Shown: piece after piece, positions 1 to 9,204 of the stretch
Layout: every line of letters begins with the position of its first letter
Numbering within the stretch: position 1 is the first letter of the stretch
DNA from: Cystobacterineae bacterium
GTDB taxonomy: Bacteria; Myxococcota; Myxococcia; Myxococcales; Myxococcaceae
DNA length: 64,000 nt
NCBI GenBank assembly: GCA_009782175.1
Contig: WRKR01000005.1
Coordinates: 1 to 64,000 of the forward strand
Reading direction: 5' to 3'
Position numbers and translations under genes: made by a program
Notes under the pieces: generated by a model
Told to the model about the DNA's origin: nothing
Databases searched by the model: none
The model's input: only the letters and a program-made list of their open reading frames with translations

Positions 1-135
1 TCAATTTGGCATGAGGTCGAGGCGGGCGAGGCCTAAGTCCCGAGGGTCAGGCGCGATGGGAGTGCACTTAAGTGCATGACCTGAGCGAAACCGGAGCCCA
101 ACGAAGAGATCATGTCAAAGTGAAAGCGGTCTAGG
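1..135 (+). repeat. Dispersed inverted-end repeat, copy 1 (cut by window edge)
   Basis: Same sequence as the copies at 38709-38831 and 46477-46599, lacking its first eight or so bases because the window begins inside it. It carries the left end (TCAATTTGGCATGAGG), the palindrome TGCACTTAAGTGCA and the right end (CAAAGTGAAAGCGGTCTAG). Its core differs from the other copies by a longer stretch at about 31-58. It lies just past the stop of the leftward gene, whose TGA is five bases beyond the repeat end. Confidence 0.85.
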
Positions 136-138
136 TGT

Positions 139-1935
139 TCAGTCCCTTACGGGGATGGCTTTGAGGGCTGCCTTCCCATCCTTAATTTGCACCAAAAAGC
201 GTACAGCTTTGCACTGGTGTTTGGAGAGGAGGTTGTTTTTGCTGGCTTCCAGTTTGGTTTTGAAGCGCTCAAAGCTCAGGCCTTCTGTGTCCTGGTTGCA
301 TTGCTTTCTCACGCGCAAAAACTCAGCAAATACATTTCGCCACTCTGCCTCCTCAGGCTCTTTGGCAGAAGCGGCAAGCGCTTCTCCTGACAAAGGAGAA
401 TGCTCCGGCAAAAAATCCGCCCCCAAAAAACGCTCTGCCTCTTCGCGCAAAGTGGCCTCAAAAAGGGCAGCCGGGTTTTCATGGGGCGCATAGTCCTCCC
501 CCAAAACTTCTTCAGGCTGTACAGCCTTGCCGCTTAAGCCCAGGGAAAAGGGCTCCCCTGCCATTTCAGCTGCTGGTGAAAATTCCACAGGAGGTGCAGG
601 CGAGAGCTTCTGGGGAGGGCGCTCCGTCTGCAATGTTTGCAAAAGCTTGGAAAGCTCAGGCAAAGTTTCCAGGGACTCTTCTGCTGGCAAGGGCTTTGGC
701 AACTCAGGCGGCATTTGAGGCTGCTGTGCCTGCAAAAACGTCGGCAACTCGGGCGACACGTTGAAAGGCTCTTCCGTATACAGAGGCTTGGGCAACTCAG
801 GAAGCTCAGGAAGCTCAGGTGGCGCCAGGGGTGGTGCCGACAAGGGGAGGGGCAATGTAACGGGCAAGGGCAACTCAGCAAGCAACTCCTCTTCCTCTAA
901 AGCAGCGGCTTTCCTTGAGGGCTGGGTAGCCAAGGGAGGTGAAGAGGGCAATGCAAAGCTTTGCTCTGTCGTTTCGCTCACCTCTTCGCTGGGGGCGGGC
1001 TTGGGTCGGGAGGGTACAAAAACAAAACCGGCCACAACGCTCAGCAGGAGGAGCGTCAACCACCCATAAAAAACCGTTTGCTGTGCACTCAGGAGGGCTT
1101 CTTGTGTGGCTTGCTTGCTGAGTATAAGCACCAACTCTGCTTTGCCTGTATTTATAGGGTGGCGAGCGGCTATTTCGTCTGAGGAAAGTTGCCTTAAAGT
1201 CCCCCAGAAGGTGGACAGGAAAGTTCCCCCTCCTCCTTGTTTGTTGAGAGGCTTTAGCATGCCCACGTTGCCCGGTTTAATGCTGGAAATGGCTGTGTTG
1301 AGTGAGGAGAGGGAGTGGCCTGTCTGCAGGGCAAGTTTTCCCGAAACAACAACGCCCAGGCCTGAGGTGGAGCTGTGTTTCAGCTCTTGCTCAAGCTTGG
1401 GCTCCCAAAAACGCATGGCCGGCCCACCTATCCACAAGTGAAAGCCACTGTCCGCCTCAGCAGGCAGCTTTATGGAGAAAAACACTTTCCAGCCATTGCC
1501 CATTTCAACCATTTCCTGGCGGCGAGCAGCATCCTCAACCACTTGTTTGGAATAATCTTCAGGAGGTTTTTCTGACCAACGGTTGTCGATGAGCCACAAT
1601 GCCTTTCCAGAAGCCTTCTCCGAAAGCAGTGCAATGTCCTCTGCATCCCAGGGGAATGCTTCCTCTAGCAATGCTGCTGGCAAGCGCTTGGAAACCTCCG
1701 CCAGGGTCGAAGCTTTGTTGGTGCTGGCCAAGGCTTGCTTCAGCGCTGGAGAGTTCGCCAAAGAGGCATAGGGGGAAACAGGCAGCTGTGCGGCAACGGC
1801 GCGCGCCGTTTGCAAAGCCAACGCTTCTGCATCCGCCTGGGCTCGGCTTGCCCACTGGGAAAAGACGCTGGCAAACCCCAGCCAAGCAAGAAAAGCCGTC
1901 AACACCAAAAAAATAAAAAACTTTAGCCTTAACAT
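139..1935 (-). CDS. MXAN_5187-like C-terminal domain membrane protein
   Basis: Predicted inner membrane protein of 598 residues. An N-terminal membrane segment (about residues 5-25) and a second one (about 288-307) bracket a roughly 260-residue region that should face the periplasm, as in sensor proteins. After the second segment comes a long Pro/Glu/Leu-rich linker (about 310-490) with repeated PELPELP-like units. The last 70 residues (from EWRNVFAEFLRVRKQ to the end) resemble the C-terminal domain known in Myxococcota as MXAN_5187 C-terminal domain; I recognise it from memory of the family. Function is unknown. It is the last gene of a leftward group with the DUF1460 and HEAT genes and ends next to a dispersed repeat. 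Confidence 0.8.
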   Translation of the reverse strand: MLRLKFFIFLVLTAFLAWLGFASVFSQWASRAQADAEALALQTARAVAAQLPVSPYASLANSPALKQALASTNKASTLAEVSKRLPAALLEEAFPWDAEDIALLSEKASGKALWLIDNRWSEKPPEDYSKQVVEDAARRQEMVEMGNGWKVFFSIKLPAEADSGFHLWIGGPAMRFWEPKLEQELKHSSTSGLGVVVSGKLALQTGHSLSSLNTAISSIKPGNVGMLKPLNKQGGGGTFLSTFWGTLRQLSSDEIAARHPINTGKAELVLILSKQATQEALLSAQQTVFYGWLTLLLLSVVAGFVFVPSRPKPAPSEEVSETTEQSFALPSSPPLATQPSRKAAALEEEELLAELPLPVTLPLPLSAPPLAPPELPELPELPKPLYTEEPFNVSPELPTFLQAQQPQMPPELPKPLPAEESLETLPELSKLLQTLQTERPPQKLSPAPPVEFSPAAEMAGEPFSLGLSGKAVQPEEVLGEDYAPHENPAALFEATLREEAERFLGADFLPEHSPLSGEALAASAKEPEEAEWRNVFAEFLRVRKQCNQDTEGLSFERFKTKLEASKNNLLSKHQCKAVRFLVQIKDGKAALKAIPVRD

Positions 1936-1949
1936 TCTTTTTCTCTCAT

Positions 1950-2804
1950 TTAGGGTCCATCCATGGGCTTGGCCTCAGGTGGTTTTTGTATGCTTTTTTC
2001 AGGCCTTTTCAACTCGTATACCGCAACCCCTTCAAGTGTCCAACTGGCATAGGCAAGGTTGCGGCGAATATATGCCTCTATGGGCTCATCCACCACTTTT
2101 TTAAATGTGCGGGAAGCATGCCGAAGCATGGGGCCTGCAGGGGCCTGCACAAGCAAGCCCAAATGGCGAATGCGGGTTATTTGTTTGGGCAAATCCGCTC
2201 GGATAAAAACAACCAAACTCCCTTCAGGCCATTTTGAAAACAATGGCAAGGCCTGCGCCAAGGGCACCATTTCCACGCCAAAACGCCCCAGGGGGCGTGC
2301 CTTGGCTGAAAGTTTCAGCGAGTGGCCTTCCGCAAAGGCCCAACTCTGCACAGTCAACTGCTTGTGTGCTTGCTGCACCTTCACCTGGGGAAAAAGAGTG
2401 GCCAGGCTTCTCAAATAACCCTTCTTCAAGTTGAGGGGCAGCCATTGCGCCTCCATGAGGTGGTTTCGAGCCTCATAGCTGGGTTTCCCTTCCGCATAGC
2501 GAATGTCATTGAGGAGGGGAAGCACCTCTTCCCAGGTGTCGGCCAAGCTCAGCGCCATGGTTTGCTCTACAAAAGTCAAACAATCCACCAACTCCCAGCG
2601 GAACAGCGGATCCTCATCCACGCCTTCCCCTTCTCCCAGCGGAGAAAGGGCATAAGGCGTTCCCAAAAAACCGGCACTCACTTTGACCATTTTTTTTTGC
2701 AAAGGCGTGTCTGCCCACTCCTGCAAACGTTGCAAACGCAGCCCCTCCTCCAGGGTCCACCAGGGGGAGGTTAACAAAACGCCCAACAACCCATAGATAG
2801 TCAA
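1950..2804 (-). CDS. DUF1460 family protein (amidase-like fold)
   Basis: 284-residue protein with the marks of DUF1460: FLGTPYALSPLGEGE at about residues 46-60, then VDCLTFVEQ with the presumed catalytic Cys75, then an IRYAEGKPSYEARNHLMEAQW stretch whose His and Trp are conserved in the family. Members are related to papain-like N-acetylmuramoyl-L-alanine amidases, so peptidoglycan or another envelope amide is the likely substrate. The N-terminus is hydrophobic and may act as a signal. The start ATG overlaps the stop of the upstream HEAT gene (ATGA), which implies translational coupling. The exact substrate cannot be read from sequence. Confidence 0.8.
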   Translation of the reverse strand: MTIYGLLGVLLTSPWWTLEEGLRLQRLQEWADTPLQKKMVKVSAGFLGTPYALSPLGEGEGVDEDPLFRWELVDCLTFVEQTMALSLADTWEEVLPLLNDIRYAEGKPSYEARNHLMEAQWLPLNLKKGYLRSLATLFPQVKVQQAHKQLTVQSWAFAEGHSLKLSAKARPLGRFGVEMVPLAQALPLFSKWPEGSLVVFIRADLPKQITRIRHLGLLVQAPAGPMLRHASRTFKKVVDEPIEAYIRRNLAYASWTLEGVAVYELKRPEKSIQKPPEAKPMDGP

Positions 2805-3778
2805 AGCCGCTTCTCCTTGGGGGTTGGCGAGTTGGCCAAAAGCTCCCGCACTCTGTTGAGGGCCTTCTCATATATACCTAGCTCATCGCCCTCGCTTTGT
2901 TCCACTTTTCTTTCAAGCCAGAGCTGAGCAGAGCGGTCTTTCCAATGCACAGCCACAACAGCAGCCCTTGCGGCCAATGAGGCTTGGCGCTTTTGCATAA
3001 TATTATGCAGCAACCCCAGGGCTTCTTTCTTCCAGCTTGGGCTGGGCACCACCTCTTCCAGGCTCAGCAAAGCATAGTCACATTCACTGTCTTCTGGAGA
3101 GTTTAAATGGGGTTTTAACCACTCCCATCCGCTGTGCTCTCCCATGGCAAGCAAAGCTTGGGCCGCGGCCCAACGTGTAGCCTCAGAGGAATGCGTCAAA
3201 AACCTTTGAATGGAAGAAAGGCTTTTTTTGTCATTCAGCATGCCCAAAGCCCAAAGCATTTGCTTGCGGACTTCGGGCTCAGCCTCCACATGCAGCGCCG
3301 CCAGCAAAGGCTCCATGGCTTGTTTCAGTTTCAGCCGCCCCAAGGCTGTTGCCGCCTCTCGACGCAAGGCCAAGCGCGGATCCAACAACATGTTAACAAG
3401 GCTCGGCAGTGCTTCTTTGTGTTGCAATGGGCCCAGGGCCTTTGCAGCCAACATGCGCAGATAAACGTCTTCGCCTTCAAGAGCATCCAAAAAATAACGG
3501 GCAGAAACGCTTTGAGAGAGCAAAGCCAATAACTCAACCAAGCGGTAGCGCGTTTGTATTTCCATGGGGTTTTGAAGCACTTTCATCAACAAAGCGGCGG
3601 AGGTTTTTTGAATGCCCAACACCTCCATGCGGTTGCTGGCTGAAACCGGGGAGAGGGTTTTTTGTTGCACCTCTCTTATCAGCCGATGAGCTTCTTGCAT
3701 CTGCCTCGTCGTATTGTCATTCTCCAACGAAACAAACCCCAGCCACCAAAATAACAACACGGGAGCCTTCAGATGCAT
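2801..3778 (-). CDS. Secreted HEAT-repeat protein
   Basis: About 325 residues from the ATG at 3778, chosen because it opens a signal-like segment (MHLKAPVLLFWWLGFVSL); the open frame runs further upstream but that part overlaps the divergent truD. From about residue 60 on, repeated helical units (LRMLAAKALGPLQHKEALPSL, LALRREAATALGRLKLKQAM, VRKQMLWALGMLNDKKSL, TRWAAAQALLAMGEHSG) fit HEAT/PBS-lyase-like repeats, normally a protein-binding scaffold. It is translationally coupled to the DUF1460 gene downstream. No catalytic motif is seen. Confidence 0.8.
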   Translation of the reverse strand: MHLKAPVLLFWWLGFVSLENDNTTRQMQEAHRLIREVQQKTLSPVSASNRMEVLGIQKTSAALLMKVLQNPMEIQTRYRLVELLALLSQSVSARYFLDALEGEDVYLRMLAAKALGPLQHKEALPSLVNMLLDPRLALRREAATALGRLKLKQAMEPLLAALHVEAEPEVRKQMLWALGMLNDKKSLSSIQRFLTHSSEATRWAAAQALLAMGEHSGWEWLKPHLNSPEDSECDYALLSLEEVVPSPSWKKEALGLLHNIMQKRQASLAARAAVVAVHWKDRSAQLWLERKVEQSEGDELGIYEKALNRVRELLANSPTPKEKRL

Positions 3779-3835
3779 AGCGCATTCAAGCCTAGCCGAA
3801 GTTTGCCTAAACGTGTATGAGAAGTTTTTTGCACT

Positions 3836-4837
3836 GTGAATTGCCGCCTGACACATGCCCTTGTCCACTCCACCGGGCAATACAAAAGCTGCCCTGAGGA
3901 TTTTCAAGTAGAAGAAATTCCCGCCTATGAGGCTTGTGGCGAGGGGGAGCACCTCTTTGTCCAAATTGAAAAAACAAACCTCAGCACTGTTGAAGCTGCA
4001 AAACTGCTGGCAGAAGCAGCAAAGCTTCCGGAGTCCGCGCCAAGCTGGGCGGGGCTCAAAGACAAGCATGCTTTATGCCGTCAAACGCTTTGTCTTCCTG
4101 CCCAGGCAGAAGAGGCTTTGCTTGGGTTTTCAAACCCGGCTTTGCGCATTCTCTCGATGAAGCGTCACCGCAACAAGTTGAAGACAGGGCACCTGAAAGC
4201 CAACCGTTTTCAGGTGGTATTGCGAAAGCTCAGCAATGTCAGCGCAGCCATCCGTTGTTTTGAGCAGCTGTTGGAAACAGGGTTTCCCAATTTTTTTGGG
4301 CAGCAACGTTTTGGCCACCACAACCTTCGGCGTGGGCTGCTTTGGCTCAAGCAAAAACAGGTGGCGCGGTGGAATGCTTTCCAGAAAAAAATATATATAT
4401 CGGCCGTCCAATCCGCGTTGTTTAACCACCTTTTAAACCAGCGCCTCCAGGAAGGTGTTTTCTTCAAGGTGTTGGAGGGGGACGTGCTCAAAAAACATGA
4501 AACCGGGGGGGAATTTGTTTGCCGCAATGCGGGTGAAGATCAGGTACGCTTTGAGCGCTTTGAGTTGTCACCCACAGGCCCCATGTATGGCCCTAAAATG
4601 ACTTTTGCCGAAGGAGAAATGGCCGACAAAGAGGCTGCCGCGCTTGTGGAGTTTGGACTTTCTCTGGAGGACTTTAAACGCGTGGGCTTTCTTGCGCACG
4701 GGGCACGCCGGCCTTTCAGGGCTTTGCTGGAGGAAGCTTCTTTTAAGGCTTTGGAAAACGAGCTGGTGTTGTCCTTCACTTTGGCACCTGGGTGTTATGC
4801 CACCTCCGTCATCCATGAAATGATTGACGAAGCATAG
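3836..4837 (+). CDS. truD: tRNA pseudouridine(13) synthase TruD
   Basis: 333 residues, a usual length for TruD. It isomerises U13 of tRNA-Glu and a few other tRNAs to pseudouridine. The N-terminal CPEDFQVEEIPAY motif and GLKDKHA (residues 73-79, catalytic Asp76) are diagnostic. FFGQQRFGHHN and the inserted TRUD domain follow. The start is GTG. Divergent from the HEAT gene with about 57 bases between them; it converges on the DUF4398 lipoprotein genes. Confidence 0.95.
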   Translation: MNCRLTHALVHSTGQYKSCPEDFQVEEIPAYEACGEGEHLFVQIEKTNLSTVEAAKLLAEAAKLPESAPSWAGLKDKHALCRQTLCLPAQAEEALLGFSNPALRILSMKRHRNKLKTGHLKANRFQVVLRKLSNVSAAIRCFEQLLETGFPNFFGQQRFGHHNLRRGLLWLKQKQVARWNAFQKKIYISAVQSALFNHLLNQRLQEGVFFKVLEGDVLKKHETGGEFVCRNAGEDQVRFERFELSPTGPMYGPKMTFAEGEMADKEAAALVEFGLSLEDFKRVGFLAHGARRPFRALLEEASFKALENELVLSFTLAPGCYATSVIHEMIDEA

Positions 4838-4877
4838 GGCCAGGATGTGAAGCTTGCCTCAGCGGGGGGCGCTGCCT

Positions 4878-5303
4878 TTAAGGGCTGTTTTCCTCTGGAG
4901 GGGCCTCTTCTGGGCAACCTTGGTTGCTTGCAGGGCCGGGCAGGCGTGGGCAAGCATCCTCTGCATCTGGAATACCATCCCCATCGCTGTCTATACCTTC
5001 TATGGCGAGGAGGTGGTGGGGTGGTCCGTCATGGCAATGGGAGTGTTGGAAGGCTTCCATTTCCCTCAAAGCTTGTTGTGCTGCTTGCAGGTGTTTTTCT
5101 GCGCGGCGCAACTGTCCGCGTTTTTGCTCTGCTTGAGCAAACTCCAAATGGGTTTCTGCTTTTGCCAGTTGCACAGGAGAGCACCAACCCAGCCCTTGCC
5201 GTTTGAGTGCTTCCATGCGTCGGTGCTCCTGGGTGAGTTGTTTTTGCGGCAAGGAGGCGCAAGCCAGCGCCACAGCCAAGGCTGCTCCAAGCGCAAGCCT
5301 CAT
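4878..5303 (-). CDS. Lipoprotein with calcium-binding type 3 repeat motif
   Basis: 141-residue predicted lipoprotein: a short signal ending in the lipobox ALAC (Cys15). The middle (LAKAETHLEFAQAEQKRGQLRRAEKHLQ, split over heptads) is coiled-coil-like and resembles DUF4398. It is followed by DSDGDGIPDAEDACP, a thrombospondin type 3/OmpA-linker style Asp-rich calcium-binding motif, then a Pro/Glu tail. Its start overlaps the stop of the upstream DUF4398 lipoprotein by four bases (ATGA), so the two are probably made together and may pair at the outer membrane. No OmpA peptidoglycan domain follows, so it may be a shortened OmpA-like protein. Confidence 0.75.
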   Translation of the reverse strand: MRLALGAALAVALACASLPQKQLTQEHRRMEALKRQGLGWCSPVQLAKAETHLEFAQAEQKRGQLRRAEKHLQAAQQALREMEAFQHSHCHDGPPHHLLAIEGIDSDGDGIPDAEDACPRLPGPASNQGCPEEAPPEENSP

Positions 5304-5602
5304 GGGAATTCCTTGGGAGCGCTCATGGCCTCGTTTTGAGCGGACAAGGCCCAGTGCTTGGCTTTTTTGGAATATTCCATGGCTTGCTCATATTGTGAGC
5401 GGCCGTTTTTTTCTTTGGCTTTTTCTAAATACAGCTCTGCCTTTGTCCAGGCATAGGGTGAGCGGCTTGGCGCCTGTTGCGCTTTGGCCTCTTCCATGGC
5501 CTGCTGAGCCTCTCGCATAAAGAGGGAAGTTTGCAAAGGGGCGCAGGCCCAAAAGCCCATTGCCAACAAGCCCACAACTGTGCCATGCAAAAAAGCGCGC
5601 AT
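5300..5602 (-). CDS. DUF4398 lipoprotein
   Basis: 100 residues: signal peptide with lipobox FWAC (Cys20), then a single DUF4398-type helical unit (REAQQAMEEAKAQQAPSRSP, then WTKAELYLEKAKEKNG, then YEQAMEYSKKAKHWALSAQ). Such proteins are outer membrane lipoproteins often found beside OmpA or PEGA proteins; their role is not established. It lies 14 bases after the PEGA protein and overlaps the next lipoprotein gene, so the three form an operon. Confidence 0.8.
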   Translation of the reverse strand: MRAFLHGTVVGLLAMGFWACAPLQTSLFMREAQQAMEEAKAQQAPSRSPYAWTKAELYLEKAKEKNGRSQYEQAMEYSKKAKHWALSAQNEAMSAPKEFP

Positions 5603-5616
5603 TTTCTTTGGAGGGC

Positions 5617-7191
5617 CTAGAAGCGCCCGACGAGCAAAAGGCCTCCTCCATCCTTTGCGAAGTGTGGGGCAATGCTCAGCTGAGGGGAGTTTTCTGTTTG
5701 AGGGGGCAAGGCAAAATATAAAATCAACCCTGTTGTGAGGGAGGCCAAACCGGCGGCTCCCATAATAATGGCTATTTTCTGTGTTTGGTTTTTTCTATCC
5801 AGGAAGGCTCTATAGAGGGGGCCATCGTGAGAGTTTTGGGCCAGCATTTCATTTCCTCCATACCTTTGGAGGACTTTGTTCGCATCTGAAGCAGCCAAGA
5901 GGGACTGAACTCCGGCGACGCCTCCACCCACGCCCAGGCAGCCCCCGGCGCCAATAAAAATCCAACTCACAACGCGAGCGGTATTCCCTCGAGGGGAGCT
6001 GATTTGAGGCGAGCCCAATTGGCCTTCGACGAGTTTCAGTGGCGTATCGCCAAATTCAATGGTTTCTTTGGAATCTGTTTTAGAGGAGGGTGGCTTTAAC
6101 AACTCTAAGGGCTCAATAAGTCCGCCTTGGTTGTCCACGGGCAAAACCACATTCTCATCTTTTTTGAGTTCCCCGGAAACCATAAAGCTGAGCAATTTTT
6201 CCAGGGGCTCTTCTCGTTGCTCATCCTCTAAATAAACACCGCCTTCGCGTATAGCCCTGTCTTTGTTCACATCCAAAAGCGCTGCTCTGATGCCTTGTTG
6301 TGTTGAGGAAGCAGGAAGCATATCCAGCTTCAGCACCTGGTGGGCCCCCAAGTCCCTGGCCATTTGCTTTAAAGAGGAGAAGGCGAGTTCTCCCTCTTCC
6401 TGAAGGCAGGCGGGTTTCAGCCAGGCGGCCTCCCATTTGAAGGGGATGTTGAGGGTTGTCGGTTTTTCAAGGCTCAAGTTGACAACGAACAGGGCGGAGG
6501 TTCTGCCTTCTTTTTCCAGAACAATGCGATAAGAGCCTGGCAACAATTCTGGCTCCAAAGGCGTCTGTCCCAAGGGTGCTCCGTCGACAAAGGCCATGGC
6601 GCCCTCGGGAGAGGAGCTGAGCTTAAAGCTTGCCTTTCTCCTTTTGCTTAAGGCTTGGCGCAAGCGCTCGAAACTTTGAATGACGGTGGGAGGAAAAATG
6701 AGGTGGTCCAGCTCATAATTGAAATCCAACTTTAAAATTTCTATAAAAACCTCGTCGCTGGCCCGGTTTTTTTTCTGTTTGCTCAAAGCAAAGCCTTTCA
6801 TTGCCAGAGCTTTTGCAATAAGCTGCCAGGACTCCGAGGAAGGAGTCGATTTTTCAAGCGTATCCAAAACCTTTTGTATGTCTCTGAGGGCAGCGGAATA
6901 GTTACCTAGAAGAATTTTAGAATGTACTGTCCCCAGTATACGCTGCTCTTCTTGGGTTGAGTAGAGAGGCAACAGCTTTCTTTTTTCAAAAAGTGGAGCT
7001 AGTTGAATGGGAGTTATGTCGCCCTTTTGTTGGGCCATGGTGGTGAGCAGCTGAATGTCTTTCAAAAACGTCTCTTCTGAGCAATTTCCGGTTCCCATAA
7101 CCAAGGTTTTGGGCGAAGCAAAACTGCTTGTTGCACCCAAGCCCGCGCAGAAAATAATGAAGGCACTTAAACACTTCCCCAAATTCCTCAT
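5617..7191 (-). CDS. PEGA domain envelope protein
   Basis: 524 residues from the ATG at 7191, preferred over the TTG at 7218 because it follows GAGGGAG and opens a clear signal peptide (RNLGKCLSAFIIFCAGLG). The first third has TPR-like helices. A PEGA domain follows at about residues 190-255 (SFKLSSSPEGAMAFVDGAP, GQTPLEPELLPGSYRIVLEK). Two hydrophobic segments near the C-terminus (WIFIGAGGCLGVGGGVAG and IAIIMGAAGLASLTTGLIL) probably span the membrane. PEGA domains in Myxococcota occur in surface proteins and kinase tails. It heads an operon with two DUF4398-like lipoproteins and is divergent from a kinase that also ends in a PEGA-like domain, so a link between them is plausible but unproven. 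Confidence 0.8.
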   Translation of the reverse strand: MRNLGKCLSAFIIFCAGLGATSSFASPKTLVMGTGNCSEETFLKDIQLLTTMAQQKGDITPIQLAPLFEKRKLLPLYSTQEEQRILGTVHSKILLGNYSAALRDIQKVLDTLEKSTPSSESWQLIAKALAMKGFALSKQKKNRASDEVFIEILKLDFNYELDHLIFPPTVIQSFERLRQALSKRRKASFKLSSSPEGAMAFVDGAPLGQTPLEPELLPGSYRIVLEKEGRTSALFVVNLSLEKPTTLNIPFKWEAAWLKPACLQEEGELAFSSLKQMARDLGAHQVLKLDMLPASSTQQGIRAALLDVNKDRAIREGGVYLEDEQREEPLEKLLSFMVSGELKKDENVVLPVDNQGGLIEPLELLKPPSSKTDSKETIEFGDTPLKLVEGQLGSPQISSPRGNTARVVSWIFIGAGGCLGVGGGVAGVQSLLAASDANKVLQRYGGNEMLAQNSHDGPLYRAFLDRKNQTQKIAIIMGAAGLASLTTGLILYFALPPQTENSPQLSIAPHFAKDGGGLLLVGRF

Positions 7192-7251
7192 GCTCCCTCT
7201 CCATAAATCCCGAAACAATTTCTTAGCTCGTACGCCTTATTAAAGCACATC

Positions 7252-9033
7252 ATGCTTAGCACGAACACTGTCATTGGAGATCGCTATATCGTCAAACGCA
7301 AGCTTGCAGAAGGCGGGATGGCAGAAATCTATCTATGCACGGCCATGGGCCCTGAAGGTTTTGAAAAAGACGTCGTTATCAAGCGCATTCGAAGTTTCTG
7401 GGGGAATGATGACGTATTCGTTCAAATGTTCATTGCCGAGGCGCGCCTGGCTTCGCGGCTTAACCATGCCAACATTGTACAAATATTCCATTTTGACAAA
7501 CATGAGGACAGCTATTATTTGGCCATGGAATATGTCAATGGGCCTTCTTTTCGCGACTTTCTTCGAAAAACCAAAGAGAAGAATACGCCTTTGCCCATTT
7601 TGATGGCCAGTGAAGTGGCTGCCCACATTGCCCGAGGCCTGCACTATGCGCACAACCTCAGCATTGTCCACCGGGATGTGAGTCCGCACAACATTCTTTT
7701 GTCTTTTGATGGGAACATAAAGCTGGCGGATTTTGGCATTGCGAAGACGGGCACGCAGCACACGTCGCCAGGCGTGCTCAAAGGCAAGTTTGCTTATATG
7801 GCTCCGGAGCAGGCGCGGGGGGAGGCGGTGGATGCGCGTACGGATATTTTTGCCTTGGGCATTGTCCTCTGGGAAGCTTTGACGCACACGCGCCTGTTTG
7901 AATATGACAGCTATGTCAACACTTTGCAGGCTCTCCAGGAAAATTTGATTGTTCAGCCTTCACGTTTTAACGCTGAGGTGCCCGAGGAGCTTGACAACAT
8001 TGTCCTCAAAGCTTTGAAGCGCAATGCGGCTGAGCGCTATCAAACGGCACAAGAGCTTGAGCGCGCCCTGGCCAACTTTATTTTAAACCATGCACGCTCT
8101 GTGGATGACACCAACATCAGCCATTTCCTCAAAGCCGTTTATGAAGAAGTCCCCGCAGCGAAGCCCGAGCATAAACAAGGGCAAAAGGAAGCTTTAACCA
8201 GCACTTATACGCCCTCTTTGCCCTCTGAGCCGCTCAAAGCCCCTACACCCAGTCCCTCTTTGGCCGCGCCTGGGGCAGACCAACCACCGGCTACGCTTAT
8301 TCGGCCCCAGCGCAATACGCCTGCTCCTGCTCCGGCTTCTACGCTCAACCTTCCTGTGGCTCCAACAGAGGAGTTTCGTCACTCCCCTGAAAAAATGGCC
8401 TCCGTTCAGCAGCGCCACAATTCCTCCCGTTTCTTCAAACGCCCCATTACCTTTGCTGCCATCCTTGTGGCCATTGTAGGTATTGGCATGTATAGCACCC
8501 TCAACTGGGAGGAATTTTTCAGGCCACGCCCGCAGAAAACGGCCATACCCCTCATGGACTCTATCCGCGCGGAGCCCATCGGCAACCCAGATGCTCCTGT
8601 CGCTTCCATTCAAAGAATAATTCCCCCAAAAGAGCCTGACGCCAACGAGAAACCCGGCAGCAATGACAACACCGGTGAGAACGGCAACTCTGGAGGCAAC
8701 GGCAACACCGACACGAATGGCAATGCCCATGACAAGCCCAACACCGTGCCTCCTCCGCCGCCGCCGCCGCCACCACCTCCGCCACCACCGCCGCCTCCTT
8801 CTCCTGCAACGCTCACCCTTTCTGCTTCTCCGTGGGCTACGGTCAGCATCAGCAATATGGACAGCAGTGTTGTGGTGAGGCGTGAAGAGCTCAGCGGAAC
8901 CAAAAGTTTTCGCTTGGTGCCTGGAAATTATAGGATTCGGTTTTCACACCCTCTTAAAGAGGAAACCAGGGTGGTGCATATGCAGCAAGCCAACAGCTAC
9001 AGGGTGTCTTTTCAAGCTCCTGCTGCACCCTAG
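7252..9033 (+). CDS. Ser/Thr protein kinase with PEGA-like C-terminus
   Basis: 593-residue membrane kinase. The cytoplasmic kinase domain (about 10-275) has the glycine loop LAEGGMAEIYL, the ATP lysine in VVIKRI (Lys44), HRDVSPHN (140-147) and DFG (160-162), then APE, so it should be active. A Pro-rich linker leads to one membrane segment (about 405-420). Outside the membrane are a Gly/Asn-rich stretch, an uninterrupted run of about 17 prolines (8752-8801) and a short PEGA-like domain (LTLSASPWATVSISNM to the end). Target proteins are not identifiable. It converges on lpxA with a decayed repeat copy between them. Confidence 0.92.
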   Translation: MLSTNTVIGDRYIVKRKLAEGGMAEIYLCTAMGPEGFEKDVVIKRIRSFWGNDDVFVQMFIAEARLASRLNHANIVQIFHFDKHEDSYYLAMEYVNGPSFRDFLRKTKEKNTPLPILMASEVAAHIARGLHYAHNLSIVHRDVSPHNILLSFDGNIKLADFGIAKTGTQHTSPGVLKGKFAYMAPEQARGEAVDARTDIFALGIVLWEALTHTRLFEYDSYVNTLQALQENLIVQPSRFNAEVPEELDNIVLKALKRNAAERYQTAQELERALANFILNHARSVDDTNISHFLKAVYEEVPAAKPEHKQGQKEALTSTYTPSLPSEPLKAPTPSPSLAAPGADQPPATLIRPQRNTPAPAPASTLNLPVAPTEEFRHSPEKMASVQQRHNSSRFFKRPITFAAILVAIVGIGMYSTLNWEEFFRPRPQKTAIPLMDSIRAEPIGNPDAPVASIQRIIPPKEPDANEKPGSNDNTGENGNSGGNGNTDTNGNAHDKPNTVPPPPPPPPPPPPPPPPPSPATLTLSASPWATVSISNMDSSVVVRREELSGTKSFRLVPGNYRIRFSHPLKEETRVVHMQQANSYRVSFQAPAAP

Positions 9034-9066
9034 GCCGTTTTTACTTAGAACTGATTTGATTCTCCA

Positions 9067-9165
9067 GACCGCTTTCGTTTTGAATTGAGCTACTGCGAGC
9101 CACATTGCGTGCAGCTGAGGCAAGCTTTAGCTCGTCTCATGAAGAGCTCATGTCCAAACGGAGCG
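9067..9165. repeat. Decayed copy of the dispersed repeat
   Basis: Lies in the gap between the convergent kinase and lpxA genes. The left part CCAGACCGCTTTCGTTTTGA and the right part TCATGAAGAGCTCATGTCCA match the short copy at 16299-16376 with scattered differences. The outer flank TTTGATTCTCCAGACC is also shared with that copy, so this is a diverged relative rather than chance similarity. Confidence 0.6.
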
Positions 9166-9204
9166 TGGGGAAGAATGTTTGTGTCTGTTCAGGGTGCTTG
9201 TCTG

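Noticed and set aside
8194-8730. Long antisense open frame in the kinase gene
   Set aside because: Shadow of the low-complexity kinase tail; no start context.
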